Source of the DNA: Clostridia bacterium
GTDB lineage: Bacteria; Acidobacteriota; Terriglobia; Terriglobales; Acidobacteriaceae
Direction of reading: 5' to 3'
DNA length: 64,000 bases
Assembly: GCA_035561135.1 (NCBI GenBank)
Contig: DATMYA010000071.1
Location: 142,041 to 206,040, forward strand
Below the pieces are notes generated by a model. The model was given only the letters and a program-made list of their open reading frames with translations. It made no database searches and had not been told where the DNA came from. Position numbers and translations under genes: made by a program. Positions 25,707 to 36,935 of the stretch are shown one piece after another (the first letter of the stretch is position 1; each line of letters starts with the position of its first letter).

Positions 25707-27266
25707 CTACTGCCGAACTTCTTGCCACAGTTCTGCCACTTTCAAAAAATCGTAATTGCCAGACGAACTCATCTCTATGTTGCGAAGCCGGCGCGTGTGC
25801 ACCAGAACGTTGTCCAGATACCAAAGATTGATATATGGCTGGTCCTCGGCTATCAGTCGCTGCACTTCCGCATAGATCTGCTTGCGCGCCTGCTTCTCCA
25901 GCGTCGCCCGCCCCTGGTGGATCAGTTCGTCCACGCGCGGGTTTGCGTAGTAGCTACGATTCGCGCGCTTTGGCGGAGTGCTGGTGGACTCGAACACGTG
26001 CTCGTAGATGTCTGGATCCTCGTTGCCGCCGATCCAGCGCAGCGAATACAACTGGAATGAGCCTTTCACTACATCGGAGTAGAAGGTCGCGAACTCGAAG
26101 CTTCGAATGTCCAGCACGATTCCCACTGCGCGTAATTGCTGCTGCAATACTGCCGCCAGCAAGCGGGTGGATTCCTCCGTTGAGGTCTTCATCGTCAGGT
26201 GGAAGCGCACGCCACCGCGTTCCGGATACCCCGCCTCGTCCAACAACTTGCGCGCCTTCTCCGGATCGTAGTTGTACTTTGGCACATCATCCGTGTACGC
26301 CCAGTGTTGCGTCGGTAAGACACTTGCGGCCGGGCGCGCCATGTCGCGCCACAGATAGTGAATCATCGGTCGGCGGTCTACCGCGAACGCCAACGCCTGC
26401 CGCACGCGGCGATCCTGCAATATCGGGTCGCGAAGGTTCAGAGCCAGATAGGTGTAGATGGTCCCAGGCGAGCGCTGCACTACGAGGCCGTTGTCCTTCT
26501 CCAGGGTTAGTACCATGTCTGCCGTCAACGCGTTGATGGCGACGTCGGCGCTGCCTTTGCGCAACTCCAACGCGCGTGTCGTCGCATCCGGCACCACGAT
26601 GAATCGCACGCGTTCAAGTTTCGTTTTAGTGCCCCAATAGTGAGGGTTGCGCTCGATCGTGACTTGCCGATCCTGCTCCATGCTCGCCAGCTTGAAGGGC
26701 CCTGTCCCGATGGGACTGCGCGTGATTTCATCGCCACTGCCGTTCGGCACGATTCCGATCGCGCCATCCGACAGGTTCCACGGCAGCGACGCATACGGTT
26801 CCTTCATATGGAAGACGATGGTCCAGTTATCAGGTGCATCCACGCGCTCGACGAATCGGTACGTGCTCGCCTTCGGCGTACGAATTTTACCGAGCAGAAT
26901 CGAATCGAACGTCCATTTCACGTCTGCCGAAGTCATCTGCCGCCCATCGTGGAAGCGCACGTCGTGTCGCAAATGGAAGACGTAGGTCAGCGGGTCTGGG
27001 ACTTCCCAGCGCTCCGCCAGCCAGGGTTCCACTTCGAACTTTTCGTTTCGATGGAGCAGCGCGTCGAACACGAGTTTGCCAATGCGTTCCGACTGGGCGT
27101 CGGTTCCCACGCGCGGATCGAGGTTCGTGGGACTGCTCTCGATGATCATCACCGCCGTGTTCGCCTCCGGCTTACGCGAACACGACGTAGCGAAGCACGC
27201 CGCGAGCAGCAACATCATGACAACCGAGGTTCGCGACCGGCGACTCGTGCCTCGCGCCCTATACAT
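25707..27266 (-). CDS. Peptide-type ABC transporter solute-binding lipoprotein (family 5)
   Basis: A 519-residue extracytoplasmic binding protein of the OppA/DppA/MppA group. The N-terminal signal 'MMLLLAACFATSCSRK' has a lipobox-like Cys. The body shows 'NLDPRVGTDAQSERIGKLVF', 'LAERWEVPDPLTYVFHLR' and 'DVRFHDGRQMTSADVKWTFD'. No permease or ATPase genes lie near it. Its ATG overlaps the anmK stop by 8 bases, so it is translationally coupled to the nagZ-anmK peptidoglycan-recycling genes. I infer that it binds muropeptides or murein tripeptide, as MppA does. A general oligopeptide role is equally possible. Confidence 0.85.
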   Translation of the reverse strand: MYRARGTSRRSRTSVVMMLLLAACFATSCSRKPEANTAVMIIESSPTNLDPRVGTDAQSERIGKLVFDALLHRNEKFEVEPWLAERWEVPDPLTYVFHLRHDVRFHDGRQMTSADVKWTFDSILLGKIRTPKASTYRFVERVDAPDNWTIVFHMKEPYASLPWNLSDGAIGIVPNGSGDEITRSPIGTGPFKLASMEQDRQVTIERNPHYWGTKTKLERVRFIVVPDATTRALELRKGSADVAINALTADMVLTLEKDNGLVVQRSPGTIYTYLALNLRDPILQDRRVRQALAFAVDRRPMIHYLWRDMARPAASVLPTQHWAYTDDVPKYNYDPEKARKLLDEAGYPERGGVRFHLTMKTSTEESTRLLAAVLQQQLRAVGIVLDIRSFEFATFYSDVVKGSFQLYSLRWIGGNEDPDIYEHVFESTSTPPKRANRSYYANPRVDELIHQGRATLEKQARKQIYAEVQRLIAEDQPYINLWYLDNVLVHTRRLRNIEMSSSGNYDFLKVAELWQEVRQ

Positions 27267-28401
27267 ACGAAATCTTCCCCAGGATCGCCGGTCTGTTCGC
27301 GCCCGTGGCTGAGGGCACGTTTGACGGCCGCCGGTTCCATGTCTCGAATGCAAGCACCGCGAACGCCACAGCCTCTTTTGCCTCCGCCGGTAACCCGAGT
27401 TCGTCGGTGGACCGCAGCTTGAGTCCGCGCCGATGTAATTCTTCTCCGATCATCGACATCAGTGTCGGATTTTTCGCTCCGCCGCCGGAGACCAGGAAGT
27501 CGTGGAACTTGCGCTCACCGTCCGAGAGCACTCGCACCGCCTCGCCAATCGAGCGCGCGGTCAGCAACGTAGCCGTCGCGATAACGTCTTCTTTACGCGC
27601 CCGCCCGCAACGCTTCAGGAACAACTCCACATACTCGCGTCCAAACTGTTCGCGGCCAGCCGTCTTCGGTGCCCTGCGCCGGAAGAACGCATCGCGCAAC
27701 GCCTCGCTCACCACCGTCTGAAGCGCCTGGCCCTTCGCGGCCACCTTGCCATCGCGATCGAAGCGCTTGTCGAAAAGCCTCTCCATGACTGCGTCAATCA
27801 CCATGTTGCCGGGGCCGGTGTCGAAGGCAACAACGCTTTCCGCCGTGGCGCCCGCCGGAATGGCCGTAAGGTTCCCAATGCCGCCGATGTTCTGCACGAT
27901 GCGTCCACGCGTTGCATTTCGGTACAGCAGGTAGTCGAGGAAGGGAACCAGGGGTGCGCCCTTGCCGCCGGCGGCCATGTCTGCAGGGCGGAAATCGCTG
28001 ACCACCGGCACGCCGACACGCGCGGCCAGCACCGCGCCTTCCCCCGTCTGCCACGTCACGGCCAGCTTGCGTCCAAGGAAGCTCTCGGCTTCGCCCTGGT
28101 GATAGAGAGTCTGTCCGTGGCATCCCACCAGCTCGCACTTCGTTGCCGAGCGTCGCTGAGTCTCCAGCACGGCGTCCGCATAGAGTTCCGCGAGCAGGAA
28201 GTTCAATCGCGCGAGGTCCGCCACGCTCGCGGCCGTGGCGTTCATCATGGAGAGTACGGTCCGACGCACCGCGCCTGGGTAAGGGAACTCCTCGTGCGCC
28301 AGCAGTTCGAATCGCGTGCGGAAGCCGCTGCCCGCGAGGCGCACCAGCGCCACGTTGATGCCGTCCGCCGATGTTCCACTCATCACACCCGCAACAATCA
28401 C
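27259..28401 (-). CDS. anmK: Anhydro-N-acetylmuramic acid kinase
   Basis: AnmK phosphorylates and opens 1,6-anhydro-MurNAc to MurNAc-6-phosphate in cell-wall recycling. The 380-residue product has the ATP/substrate motif 'VMSGTSADGINVALVR', 'VGCHGQTLYHQG', 'QNIGGIGNLTAIP' and 'AFDTGPGNMVIDAVM', all family hallmarks. The GTG start at 28401 has GAGG 5 bases upstream. It lies between nagZ and the solute-binding protein, overlapping the latter. The etherase MurQ that would act next is not in this window. Confidence 0.95.
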   Translation of the reverse strand: MIVAGVMSGTSADGINVALVRLAGSGFRTRFELLAHEEFPYPGAVRRTVLSMMNATAASVADLARLNFLLAELYADAVLETQRRSATKCELVGCHGQTLYHQGEAESFLGRKLAVTWQTGEGAVLAARVGVPVVSDFRPADMAAGGKGAPLVPFLDYLLYRNATRGRIVQNIGGIGNLTAIPAGATAESVVAFDTGPGNMVIDAVMERLFDKRFDRDGKVAAKGQALQTVVSEALRDAFFRRRAPKTAGREQFGREYVELFLKRCGRARKEDVIATATLLTARSIGEAVRVLSDGERKFHDFLVSGGGAKNPTLMSMIGEELHRRGLKLRSTDELGLPAEAKEAVAFAVLAFETWNRRPSNVPSATGANRPAILGKISYV

Positions 28402-28415
28402 GCTCGCCTCGTTCC

Positions 28416-29525
28416 CTAAACAGACCCCGCCATCGCGGTCATAGAAGCCAACCGCACCCGCTCAGTGAACTCCCAGTTCAGCCTGCGCAACTTGTCCACC
28501 ATTGCCTGCGTCGGTACCGACACTGGCCTGTGCTTCAGTTCTGCTGATTTCTTTTTGAATGTAAGCACGCGTTTGGCCGCCGTCTCCACCAGCCTGGCGA
28601 ACCGCTTGTCGCGCTCGGCCTCGCGGAGAACCGCATTGTATGTGCGCCAAACATGCTCATCGTTGCGGCATACCAGGAAGATATCGGCGCCGGCGCGTAT
28701 CGTCTCCACCGCGGCGTTTTCGATCGAGGCCGCCGCCAGCACGCCGCCCATCTCCAGATCGTCCGAGATAACCAGCCCTTTGTAGCCGATCTTCTTGCGC
28801 AGAATCTCGGCGATCCACTTCTTCGAGATAGAAGCTGGAGTTGAATCCTTCGTTACCGCCGGATACGCCCCATGGGCAACCATCACGAACGGCAACTCTC
28901 GCCGCATCGTCCTGTACGGCACAAGGTCCTCGTCCCACAGCTTCTTCCACGACTTCTCGATCGAGGGCAGCTTGTGGTGCGTGTCCAGGTTGGCCTCCCC
29001 GAGCCCGGGGAAGTGCTTGCCGCAGCCCAGCACGTGCTCGTCCTTCAATCCCTTCAGGAACCCGCGCGCATACGCCACCGTATCGGTTGCGTTCGGGGAA
29101 GCCGTGCGTGACGTCATCACCGTCTTCGACGCCTCAAAGCCGAGGTCCACCACGGGAGCAAAGTCCACGTTGAAGCCGAGCAGGTGCACTTCCTTACCAA
29201 TCAGTTGCCCATGCTTGCGAAACAGCCTCTTGTCGCCCGTGGCGAACACGTCGGCGACGGACGGCGCGGGTGCGATCACGTCTTTCAGGCGGTCTACGGT
29301 GCCGCCTTCCATGTCCACGCACAGGAGCATGGGCGTCGCGACCGACTTCTGGCACTCACGCAAAAGAGCGTGCGTCTGCGCCGGCGACTCGATGTTGCGC
29401 GAGAACAGGATGACCCCACCCGGCTGCATTGTTGCCAGCGTCGCCCGTAGCTTCGCGGACACCTCTGTACCATCAAAGCCAAAAGTAAGCAGTTGTCCGA
29501 TTTGGGAGGGAATATCTTTGGGCAT
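28416..29525 (-). CDS. nagZ: Beta-N-acetylhexosaminidase NagZ (GH3)
   Basis: NagZ cleaves GlcNAc from GlcNAc-anhydroMurNAc-peptides in the cytoplasm, feeding AnmK. The 369-residue GH3 protein has 'CVDMEGGTVDRLK' near the N-terminus. The substrate loop 'GCGKHFPGLGEANLDTHHKLP' region carries the His-Asp pair, and the nucleophile Asp lies in 'VISDDLEMGGV'. There is no signal peptide, consistent with a cytosolic enzyme. I chose the ATG at 29525 with AGGTG 6 bases upstream rather than the GTG three codons earlier. It is first in the nagZ-anmK-SBP operon. Confidence 0.92.
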   Translation of the reverse strand: MPKDIPSQIGQLLTFGFDGTEVSAKLRATLATMQPGGVILFSRNIESPAQTHALLRECQKSVATPMLLCVDMEGGTVDRLKDVIAPAPSVADVFATGDKRLFRKHGQLIGKEVHLLGFNVDFAPVVDLGFEASKTVMTSRTASPNATDTVAYARGFLKGLKDEHVLGCGKHFPGLGEANLDTHHKLPSIEKSWKKLWDEDLVPYRTMRRELPFVMVAHGAYPAVTKDSTPASISKKWIAEILRKKIGYKGLVISDDLEMGGVLAAASIENAAVETIRAGADIFLVCRNDEHVWRTYNAVLREAERDKRFARLVETAAKRVLTFKKKSAELKHRPVSVPTQAMVDKLRRLNWEFTERVRLASMTAMAGSV

Positions 29526-29576
29526 CGAGTTCACCTGTTAAGCATCAGCGCGATGCAGAAAATCTCGCTAAGAGTT

Positions 29577-29605
29577 TCTGCTGAGCGCAGCGAAGCATCT
29601 GCTCT
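29577..29605 (+). repeat. Short dispersed repeat, copy 3
   Basis: The sequence 'tctgctgagcgcagcgaagc' followed by 'atctgctct' matches the 'ctgagcg..gcgaag.atctgct' core of the copy at 121. It lies in the 236-base gap between nagZ and mutS, where I see nothing else recognisable. Confidence 0.4.
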
Positions 29606-29761
29606 CTGTAGCGAAATTGTTCGATTCTCGCCAACGATTCCAGCCAACAAGGAAACCGTAGAAGTTTCGCAATAATACGCACACGCAATCGATAGCAATA
29701 GCGGGGACGACGGATCGTTTCCCCCGTCCTTGTTACTTCACTACGAGTCAAGCCGTCTGCC

Positions 29762-32437
<2,676 letters not shown>

Positions 32438-32604
32438 TAGGTCAAAAAACTATTTGCGGATGGGCGCCAGTATAACAAACGAGGCCGCCCCAAAGTTCAG
32501 GAACTCGGCCCTCCAACTCTACTTTCGCTGCATTGCAGGTCGCCTGCCCGCCAGGTTCCCGACGGTTGACTCTTCTGCCCCGGCGGTGTTTACCTTGGAA
32601 TCGT

Positions 32605-33612
32605 ATGGAACTGCGTAAAGATCCCATCACGCGTTCATGGATCGTCTCCGGCGATGATGCCGAGCCCGGGTTGCGCAACGAGCCCTTCTGCCGTTATTGC
32701 CCGGAGTCGCCTCAGCAAGCGCAAATTATCTCTTCCATGCCATCGGTGGATGGCGGTTCCTGGTCGGCGCGTGCCGTCGTTCATCCCGCTCCACTGTATA
32801 GAGTCGAGGGCGATCCGCAGCGTCGTGGCGAGGGCCTCTACGACAAGATGCGTCCTGTTGGCGCTCACGAAGTTCTGGTTGAGAATCCGCGCCACGATCG
32901 CCATCTTTGGTTGGCCTCGGACGAGGAGATCGAACAATTCCTGATCTTATGCGCGCAGCGAATCCAGGACCTCAAGCGCGATCATCGCTTCAAGTACGTA
33001 AGCGTGTTTAAGGACTACGGCCCGCTCTCCGGGCAGGAATTCGATCACCCTACATCTCAGATCGTCGCCAGCACCTTCGTACCGCGCCGTGTGCTCTACG
33101 AACTACGCGCCGCACGCGATCACTACCAGCAGAAGGAACGCTGCGTATTTTGCGACATCCTGGATCAGGAATTGCAGGATCGCCGGCGCATTATCGAAGT
33201 ACGTGGCGATTACGTGGCGAGTTGTCCCTATGCCCCTCGCGTGCCATACGAGACCTGGATCATGCCGAAGAACCACGAAGCATATTTTGAGCGAGGAACG
33301 CTGGCGCGTCCCGGAATCCTGCGTGACTGCGCGGTTCTTCTGAAGCGCTCGCTGAATCGCATTCGCTCATTGGCAGACAGCTTCCACCTCGTCCTACATA
33401 CCTCGCCGAACACGACGCACCGCTCCAATGTCCTGAATTACTGGCGCAGCATCGACGAGGATTATCACTGGCATATTGAAATCATGCCGCTGCTCGGTCG
33501 CAAAGAAAAGTCTTACAGCTTTAAGGAGGTGTACTTCAGCGACATCTCACCAGAATCCGCAGCTTCGCGATTGCGGGAAGCCCCCGTTGAACAGCTCGGC
33601 ATATCCACGTAG
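32605..33612 (+). CDS. GalT-like galactose-1-phosphate uridylyltransferase family protein, altered active site
   Basis: A 335-residue HIT-superfamily nucleotidyltransferase. Zinc-type Cys pairs lie in 'FCRYCPESPQ' and 'RCVFCDIL', and the second HIT half ends with 'YHWHIEIMPLLGR'. In classical GalT the nucleophile is the second His of HPHxQ. Here the aligned segment is 'FDHPTSQIVAS', so residue 150 is Thr and only H148 is kept. The protein may therefore not be a ping-pong uridylyltransferase. ADP-sugar phosphorylase-like or other activities are possible. The ATG at 32605 gives 'MELRKDPITRSWIVS', the family start. There is no galactose gene nearby. Confidence 0.8.
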   Translation: MELRKDPITRSWIVSGDDAEPGLRNEPFCRYCPESPQQAQIISSMPSVDGGSWSARAVVHPAPLYRVEGDPQRRGEGLYDKMRPVGAHEVLVENPRHDRHLWLASDEEIEQFLILCAQRIQDLKRDHRFKYVSVFKDYGPLSGQEFDHPTSQIVASTFVPRRVLYELRAARDHYQQKERCVFCDILDQELQDRRRIIEVRGDYVASCPYAPRVPYETWIMPKNHEAYFERGTLARPGILRDCAVLLKRSLNRIRSLADSFHLVLHTSPNTTHRSNVLNYWRSIDEDYHWHIEIMPLLGRKEKSYSFKEVYFSDISPESAASRLREAPVEQLGIST

Positions 33613-33635
33613 CTGGGCCGGCAGCCAAAAGGGAA

Positions 33636-33659
33636 GCGCCGCACGTTTCCGCGCGGCGC
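33636..33659. terminator. Hairpin between convergent galT-like and small membrane protein genes
   Basis: GCGCCGC (33636-33642) pairs with GCGGCGC (33653-33659) around a 10-base loop, between two convergent genes. There is no strong T-run. It is probably a shared terminator or stabilising hairpin. Confidence 0.45.
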
Positions 33660-33690
33660 CTGCGAGCTGCGGGTGCGATGCCTGTTTGTA

Positions 33691-33957
33691 CTAAGCAGCC
33701 TTGCTATATACGTCCGAGCCGTGCTGCTTCACCATCTTGTTGTAAACGCCAAGAATCAGGAATGCCGGCGCCCATTGCCCGACGAAAAGCGACCATTCGT
33801 TCCGGCCCATAGCCTTCAGAACCGCGGAAGCAGCCATGGAACTGATGGCTGCTGCCAGGTAACCTGACGACGGAATCTTCGATGTCTGTGACTCGATTGC
33901 ACCGGTAAAGCGGTCTTCGGATTCTCCTCGATACACCTTTGTGTCCATGTCGCGCAT
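33691..33957 (-). CDS. Small putative membrane protein
   Basis: An 88-residue protein with a polar N-terminus and two hydrophobic stretches (about 32-50, 'YLAAAISSMAASAVLKAMG', and 55-72, 'WSLFVGQWAPAFLILGVY'). It is therefore likely an inner-membrane protein with two short helices. I do not recognise a family; similar small proteins seem common in acidobacteria. An AAAGGAATT site lies upstream of the ATG. It is convergent with the GalT-like gene and divergent from the next gene. Function unknown. Confidence 0.65.
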   Translation of the reverse strand: MRDMDTKVYRGESEDRFTGAIESQTSKIPSSGYLAAAISSMAASAVLKAMGRNEWSLFVGQWAPAFLILGVYNKMVKQHGSDVYSKAA

Positions 33958-34150
33958 GATTCAATTCCTTTCGGTTGAGGGTTTCTGTCATTAGGAGGAA
34001 TGGTTCATAGCTAGGATGCCTCCCCGCGCGCTTCGGAGACTGCTGGCCCGCTCTCGCTGTCGATTAATTCCACGCTGCTGGCCTCGAACTGCCCTGAAAC
34101 AACAATGCCGGAAGTGTTCGGCGCAGGCGCGACCCATTACAATTGGGCTC

Positions 34151-34510
34151 ATGGCAGTGCGCCGTCTCAAGAGCTACACCGGGCAGACTGGATACGTGTA
34201 CCAGTACTATTTTGTGGGAAGCCGTCCGTCCCGCAATTCCGCCGTTGCTGGAACCGAGTACATCTTCGACGTAACGGCTGACCGCAAGACGATGTTCGCC
34301 GTCACAGTCGCGATTCGTCGAGAATCCCTGGAAGGCTGGGCGTTAACTCACGGACGACAGCTCTCGGGGACTGAGCAGTACGCCTCGGCCAAGATGCGGC
34401 TTTTTCAGGCCTTCGACAATGTCGAGAAGATGATGGAAGACGGCCGGCATCTTCAGGTGGACTCCGGCAACATCGAAGAGCTTCTCGCGCCTCTGGAACT
34501 TGACGGATAA
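34151..34510 (+). CDS. Conserved hypothetical protein, 119 aa
   Basis: The small soluble protein begins 'MAVRRLKSYTGQTGYVYQYY' and has a beta-rich first half ('TEYIFDVTADRKTMFAVTVA'). A helical C-terminal part follows, ending 'NIEELLAPLELDG'. No Cys cluster, signal peptide or membrane segment is visible. I recognise no family. The ATG at 34151 is chosen because upstream in-frame sequence is Arg/Cys-rich and non-homologous in character. It precedes the heme operon by about 220 bases, with the CRP-type site in between, so it is not part of that operon. Confidence 0.65.
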   Translation: MAVRRLKSYTGQTGYVYQYYFVGSRPSRNSAVAGTEYIFDVTADRKTMFAVTVAIRRESLEGWALTHGRQLSGTEQYASAKMRLFQAFDNVEKMMEDGRHLQVDSGNIEELLAPLELDG

Positions 34511-34608
34511 AGGCAGACGAATGCGACGGTGACTCATTTCTCGCCGTGCGCAGAACGTTCACTTGGGCGCCTTGCGAGGGAGACACGAGTACTGCTTTGC
34601 CCGGGGGA

Positions 34609-34624
34609 TGTGACGCACGTCACA
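34609..34624. promoter_or_regulatory. CRP/FNR-family operator upstream of the heme operon
   Basis: TGTGACG-CA-CGTCACA has 7-bp perfect arms and fits the CRP half-sites TGTGA-N6-TCACA exactly. Its centre (34616.5) lies about 62 bases before the start site predicted from the TATAAT at 34667, which is the class I activator spacing. Confidence 0.5.
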
Positions 34625-34666
34625 CCCATACGTGACTGACACACTAAACCAGCTCTGGTGCGACTG

Positions 34667-34672
34667 TATAAT
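34667..34672 (+). promoter_or_regulatory. -10 box of the hemX-hemACD operon
   Basis: A perfect TATAAT lies in 'gactgTATAATcg'. No good -35 lies at 16-18 bases (CTAAAC), as expected for an activator-dependent promoter. The predicted leader to 34734 is about 55 bases. Confidence 0.5.
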
Positions 34673-34733
34673 CGAATTTCAAGCTGGGATTACGGAATTT
34701 CAGTGCGCGCCCGGTTTCGCAACGAACGCATTT

Positions 34734-35549
34734 ATGCCTCTATTCTGGCTCAGGATTGCGACTGTCTTCTACGGCATCGGCCTCCTTTATGCGGTCTTGC
34801 TGTTAAGCAAGAAAGGCGATTGGCTGTCGCGCATCGCCGTTCCCGCAGTCGGCCTTGGCATGGTCTTCCATTTCGTTTCCCTTGCGGAAACAGCCATTCT
34901 CTACGGTTACCAGGACCTGCTCACTATCCGCCACGCCGAATCCGCCCTGGCATGGCTCATCGTCGTCATCTTCATGGTGGTGTATGCGCGGTTTCGCACC
35001 AGTTCGCCCGGACTTTTCATATTTCCGCTGGCCTTTTTGCTTACCTTCGGGTCGGCGTTCGCCCAGCGTCCGGTTGAATTCAGCTCGCCCATGTTGCGTA
35101 GCGGATGGATTCTGGCGCACGTCTGCATGCTGCTGATAGGTTATGCGTCCCTGTTCCTGAGCTTCGTAGCAAGCCTGTTGTACTTGTTGCAGGCGCACAG
35201 TCTAAAGTCCAAGCAGCCCATCGGACTGTTGAGCCGTATGCCTGCCTTGCAGGTCATCGACGACCTCGGATATCGTGCGCTGCTGCTCGGGTTCCCGTTC
35301 ATGACGCTGGGCCTCGTCGCAGGGTCCGTCGTGGCGCAGAGTCGATTTGGCGTTTCGTATTTCAGCGATCCCAAAGTGCTGCTCTCCCTGATCATGTGGG
35401 GCGTGTACGTGGTACTGCTGTACACACGCTGGAATTCCGGTTGGCGAGGGCGCAAGGCTGCCTATCTCGCCACCTTTGCCTTCATCGCTGCCGTGTGTGC
35501 CTGGGCCGCCAATTACCTAAGCAGCGTGCATAGGTTCGTTGCTCCATGA
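34734..35549 (+). CDS. HemX/CcsA-like membrane protein
   Basis: A 271-residue polytopic membrane protein with about eight hydrophobic helices, of the cytochrome c assembly (CcsA/CcmC/HemX) family. The segment 'AHVCMLLIGYASLFLSFVAS' is characteristic. I chose the ATG at 34734, which begins the first helix ('LFWLRIATVFYGIGLLYAVL'). It overlaps hemA by four bases (ATGA), the arrangement seen for hemX in hemAXCDBL of Firmicutes, where HemX regulates HemA levels. A cytochrome c maturation role is an alternative. It is first gene after the CRP-type promoter. Confidence 0.85.
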   Translation: MPLFWLRIATVFYGIGLLYAVLLLSKKGDWLSRIAVPAVGLGMVFHFVSLAETAILYGYQDLLTIRHAESALAWLIVVIFMVVYARFRTSSPGLFIFPLAFLLTFGSAFAQRPVEFSSPMLRSGWILAHVCMLLIGYASLFLSFVASLLYLLQAHSLKSKQPIGLLSRMPALQVIDDLGYRALLLGFPFMTLGLVAGSVVAQSRFGVSYFSDPKVLLSLIMWGVYVVLLYTRWNSGWRGRKAAYLATFAFIAAVCAWAANYLSSVHRFVAP

Positions 35550-36916
35550 ACTTCTTCGTCATCGGCGTGAACCACAAGACGGCGCCAGTCGGGGTACGCG
35601 AACGTTTCGCTATTCCCGAAGCCCGGCTTTCCGAGGCAACACGCCAGCTCGCCGAGTATCCCGGCATCGAAGAAGCGCTGATCGTCTCCACCTGCAACCG
35701 AGTGGAGATGATTGCCCGCTCCAAGAACGGCGATTGCGACCTTCGCGACTTCCTTCGAAAATACTACCGGTTCGAGTCGAACGAATTCGAAAAGCACCTG
35801 TACGAGCACAAGGGACTCGCAGCCATACGCCACGTGTTCCGCGTCGCCTCAAGCCTTGATTCCATGGTCGTAGGCGAGCCGCAGATTCTTGGCCAGGTGA
35901 AGGAGGCCTACGCCGTAGCACGTGCGGTGGGCAGCGTAGACTCCCAGCTCGACGCGCTTATGACGCGAGCCTTTGCCGTCGCCAAGAAAGTTCGCAACGA
36001 AACTGCGGTGGCCAGTAACTCCGTCTCCGTCGCTTCCGTAGCCGTGGAACTTGCGCAGAAGATCTTTGGGAGCCTGGCTGGGAAGAGCGTGTATCTGGTG
36101 GGCGCAGGGAAGATGCAGGAGCTTGCCGCACGCCATCTGATCGCCCACGGAGCAGGGAAGATCTACGTTGCCAATCGCACCTATGAACGCTCGGTAGCCC
36201 TGGCAGGCAAGTTTGAGGGCGAAGCCATCCCGTTTGAACGGCTCTACGACTCGGTCGACCGCGCCGACATCATCATCAGCTCCACTGGCGCTCCGCACGC
36301 CATCTTTCGCAAGGAACACGGCGAGCGCTTTCTTCAGAAGCGCAGGAACAGGCCGATGTTTTTCATCGATATGGCTGTTCCGCGCGACATCGATCCCGGG
36401 CTCAACGATCTCGATGGCATCTTCGTTTACGATATGGACGACCTGCAGCAGGTCGTTTCCTCGCATCTCGGCGATCGACGCCGCGAAGCCGCACGTGCCG
36501 AAGATCTCGTCGAGGTTGAAGTCGTCAAGTTCCGGCAGCGCCTGCAAACGCTCGACGTGGTGCCGACGATCGTGTCGCTCCAGGAGCACCTTGAAACCGT
36601 GCGTCAGGCGGAGATTGATCGCGTTCGTGGAAGACTTGGCACACTCTCGCCCGAGCAGGAAATCGCCATCGAGGCGCTAACGCGCGGCATCATCAACAAG
36701 ATCATGCACACGCCGATCACAACATTGAAGTCGGCGGCGCGCGATCCGGAAGCCACCACGGTCATTGACCTGGTGCGTCGCATCTTCAACCTGCGCGACG
36801 TGCGCAAGGCTGAGGCCGACGCCGCTTCTGGGGCTCAAGCATCACCCGCGCCCATTGGCGCAAGCGCACCCGACGAGACAGGCTCGTGTGTCACCGAAAA
36901 GAAGTCGCACGGGTAA
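35546..36916 (+). CDS. hemA: Glutamyl-tRNA reductase
   Basis: HemA reduces glutamyl-tRNA to glutamate-1-semialdehyde, the first committed step of C5-pathway tetrapyrrole synthesis. The 456-residue product has the catalytic Cys in '[10 protein letters not shown]' and '[13 protein letters not shown]'. The NADPH motif is '[17 protein letters not shown]', and a C-terminal dimerisation helix follows with '[10 protein letters not shown]'. The last 30 residues are a low-complexity Ala/Pro-rich tail. It overlaps the hemX-like gene and lies 19 bases before hemC. Confidence 0.96.
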   Translation: MNFFVIGVNHKTAPVGVRERFAIPEARLSEATRQLAEYPGIEEALIVSTCNRVEMIARSKNGDCDLRDFLRKYYRFESNEFEKHLYEHKGLAAIRHVFRVASSLDSMVVGEPQILGQVKEAYAVARAVGSVDSQLDALMTRAFAVAKKVRNETAVASNSVSVASVAVELAQKIFGSLAGKSVYLVGAGKMQELAARHLIAHGAGKIYVANRTYERSVALAGKFEGEAIPFERLYDSVDRADIIISSTGAPHAIFRKEHGERFLQKRRNRPMFFIDMAVPRDIDPGLNDLDGIFVYDMDDLQQVVSSHLGDRRREAARAEDLVEVEVVKFRQRLQTLDVVPTIVSLQEHLETVRQAEIDRVRGRLGTLSPEQEIAIEALTRGIINKIMHTPITTLKSAARDPEATTVIDLVRRIFNLRDVRKAEADAASGAQASPAPIGASAPDETGSCVTEKKSHG

Positions 36917-36935
36917 CTTAAGGATTGCTTTCAGA

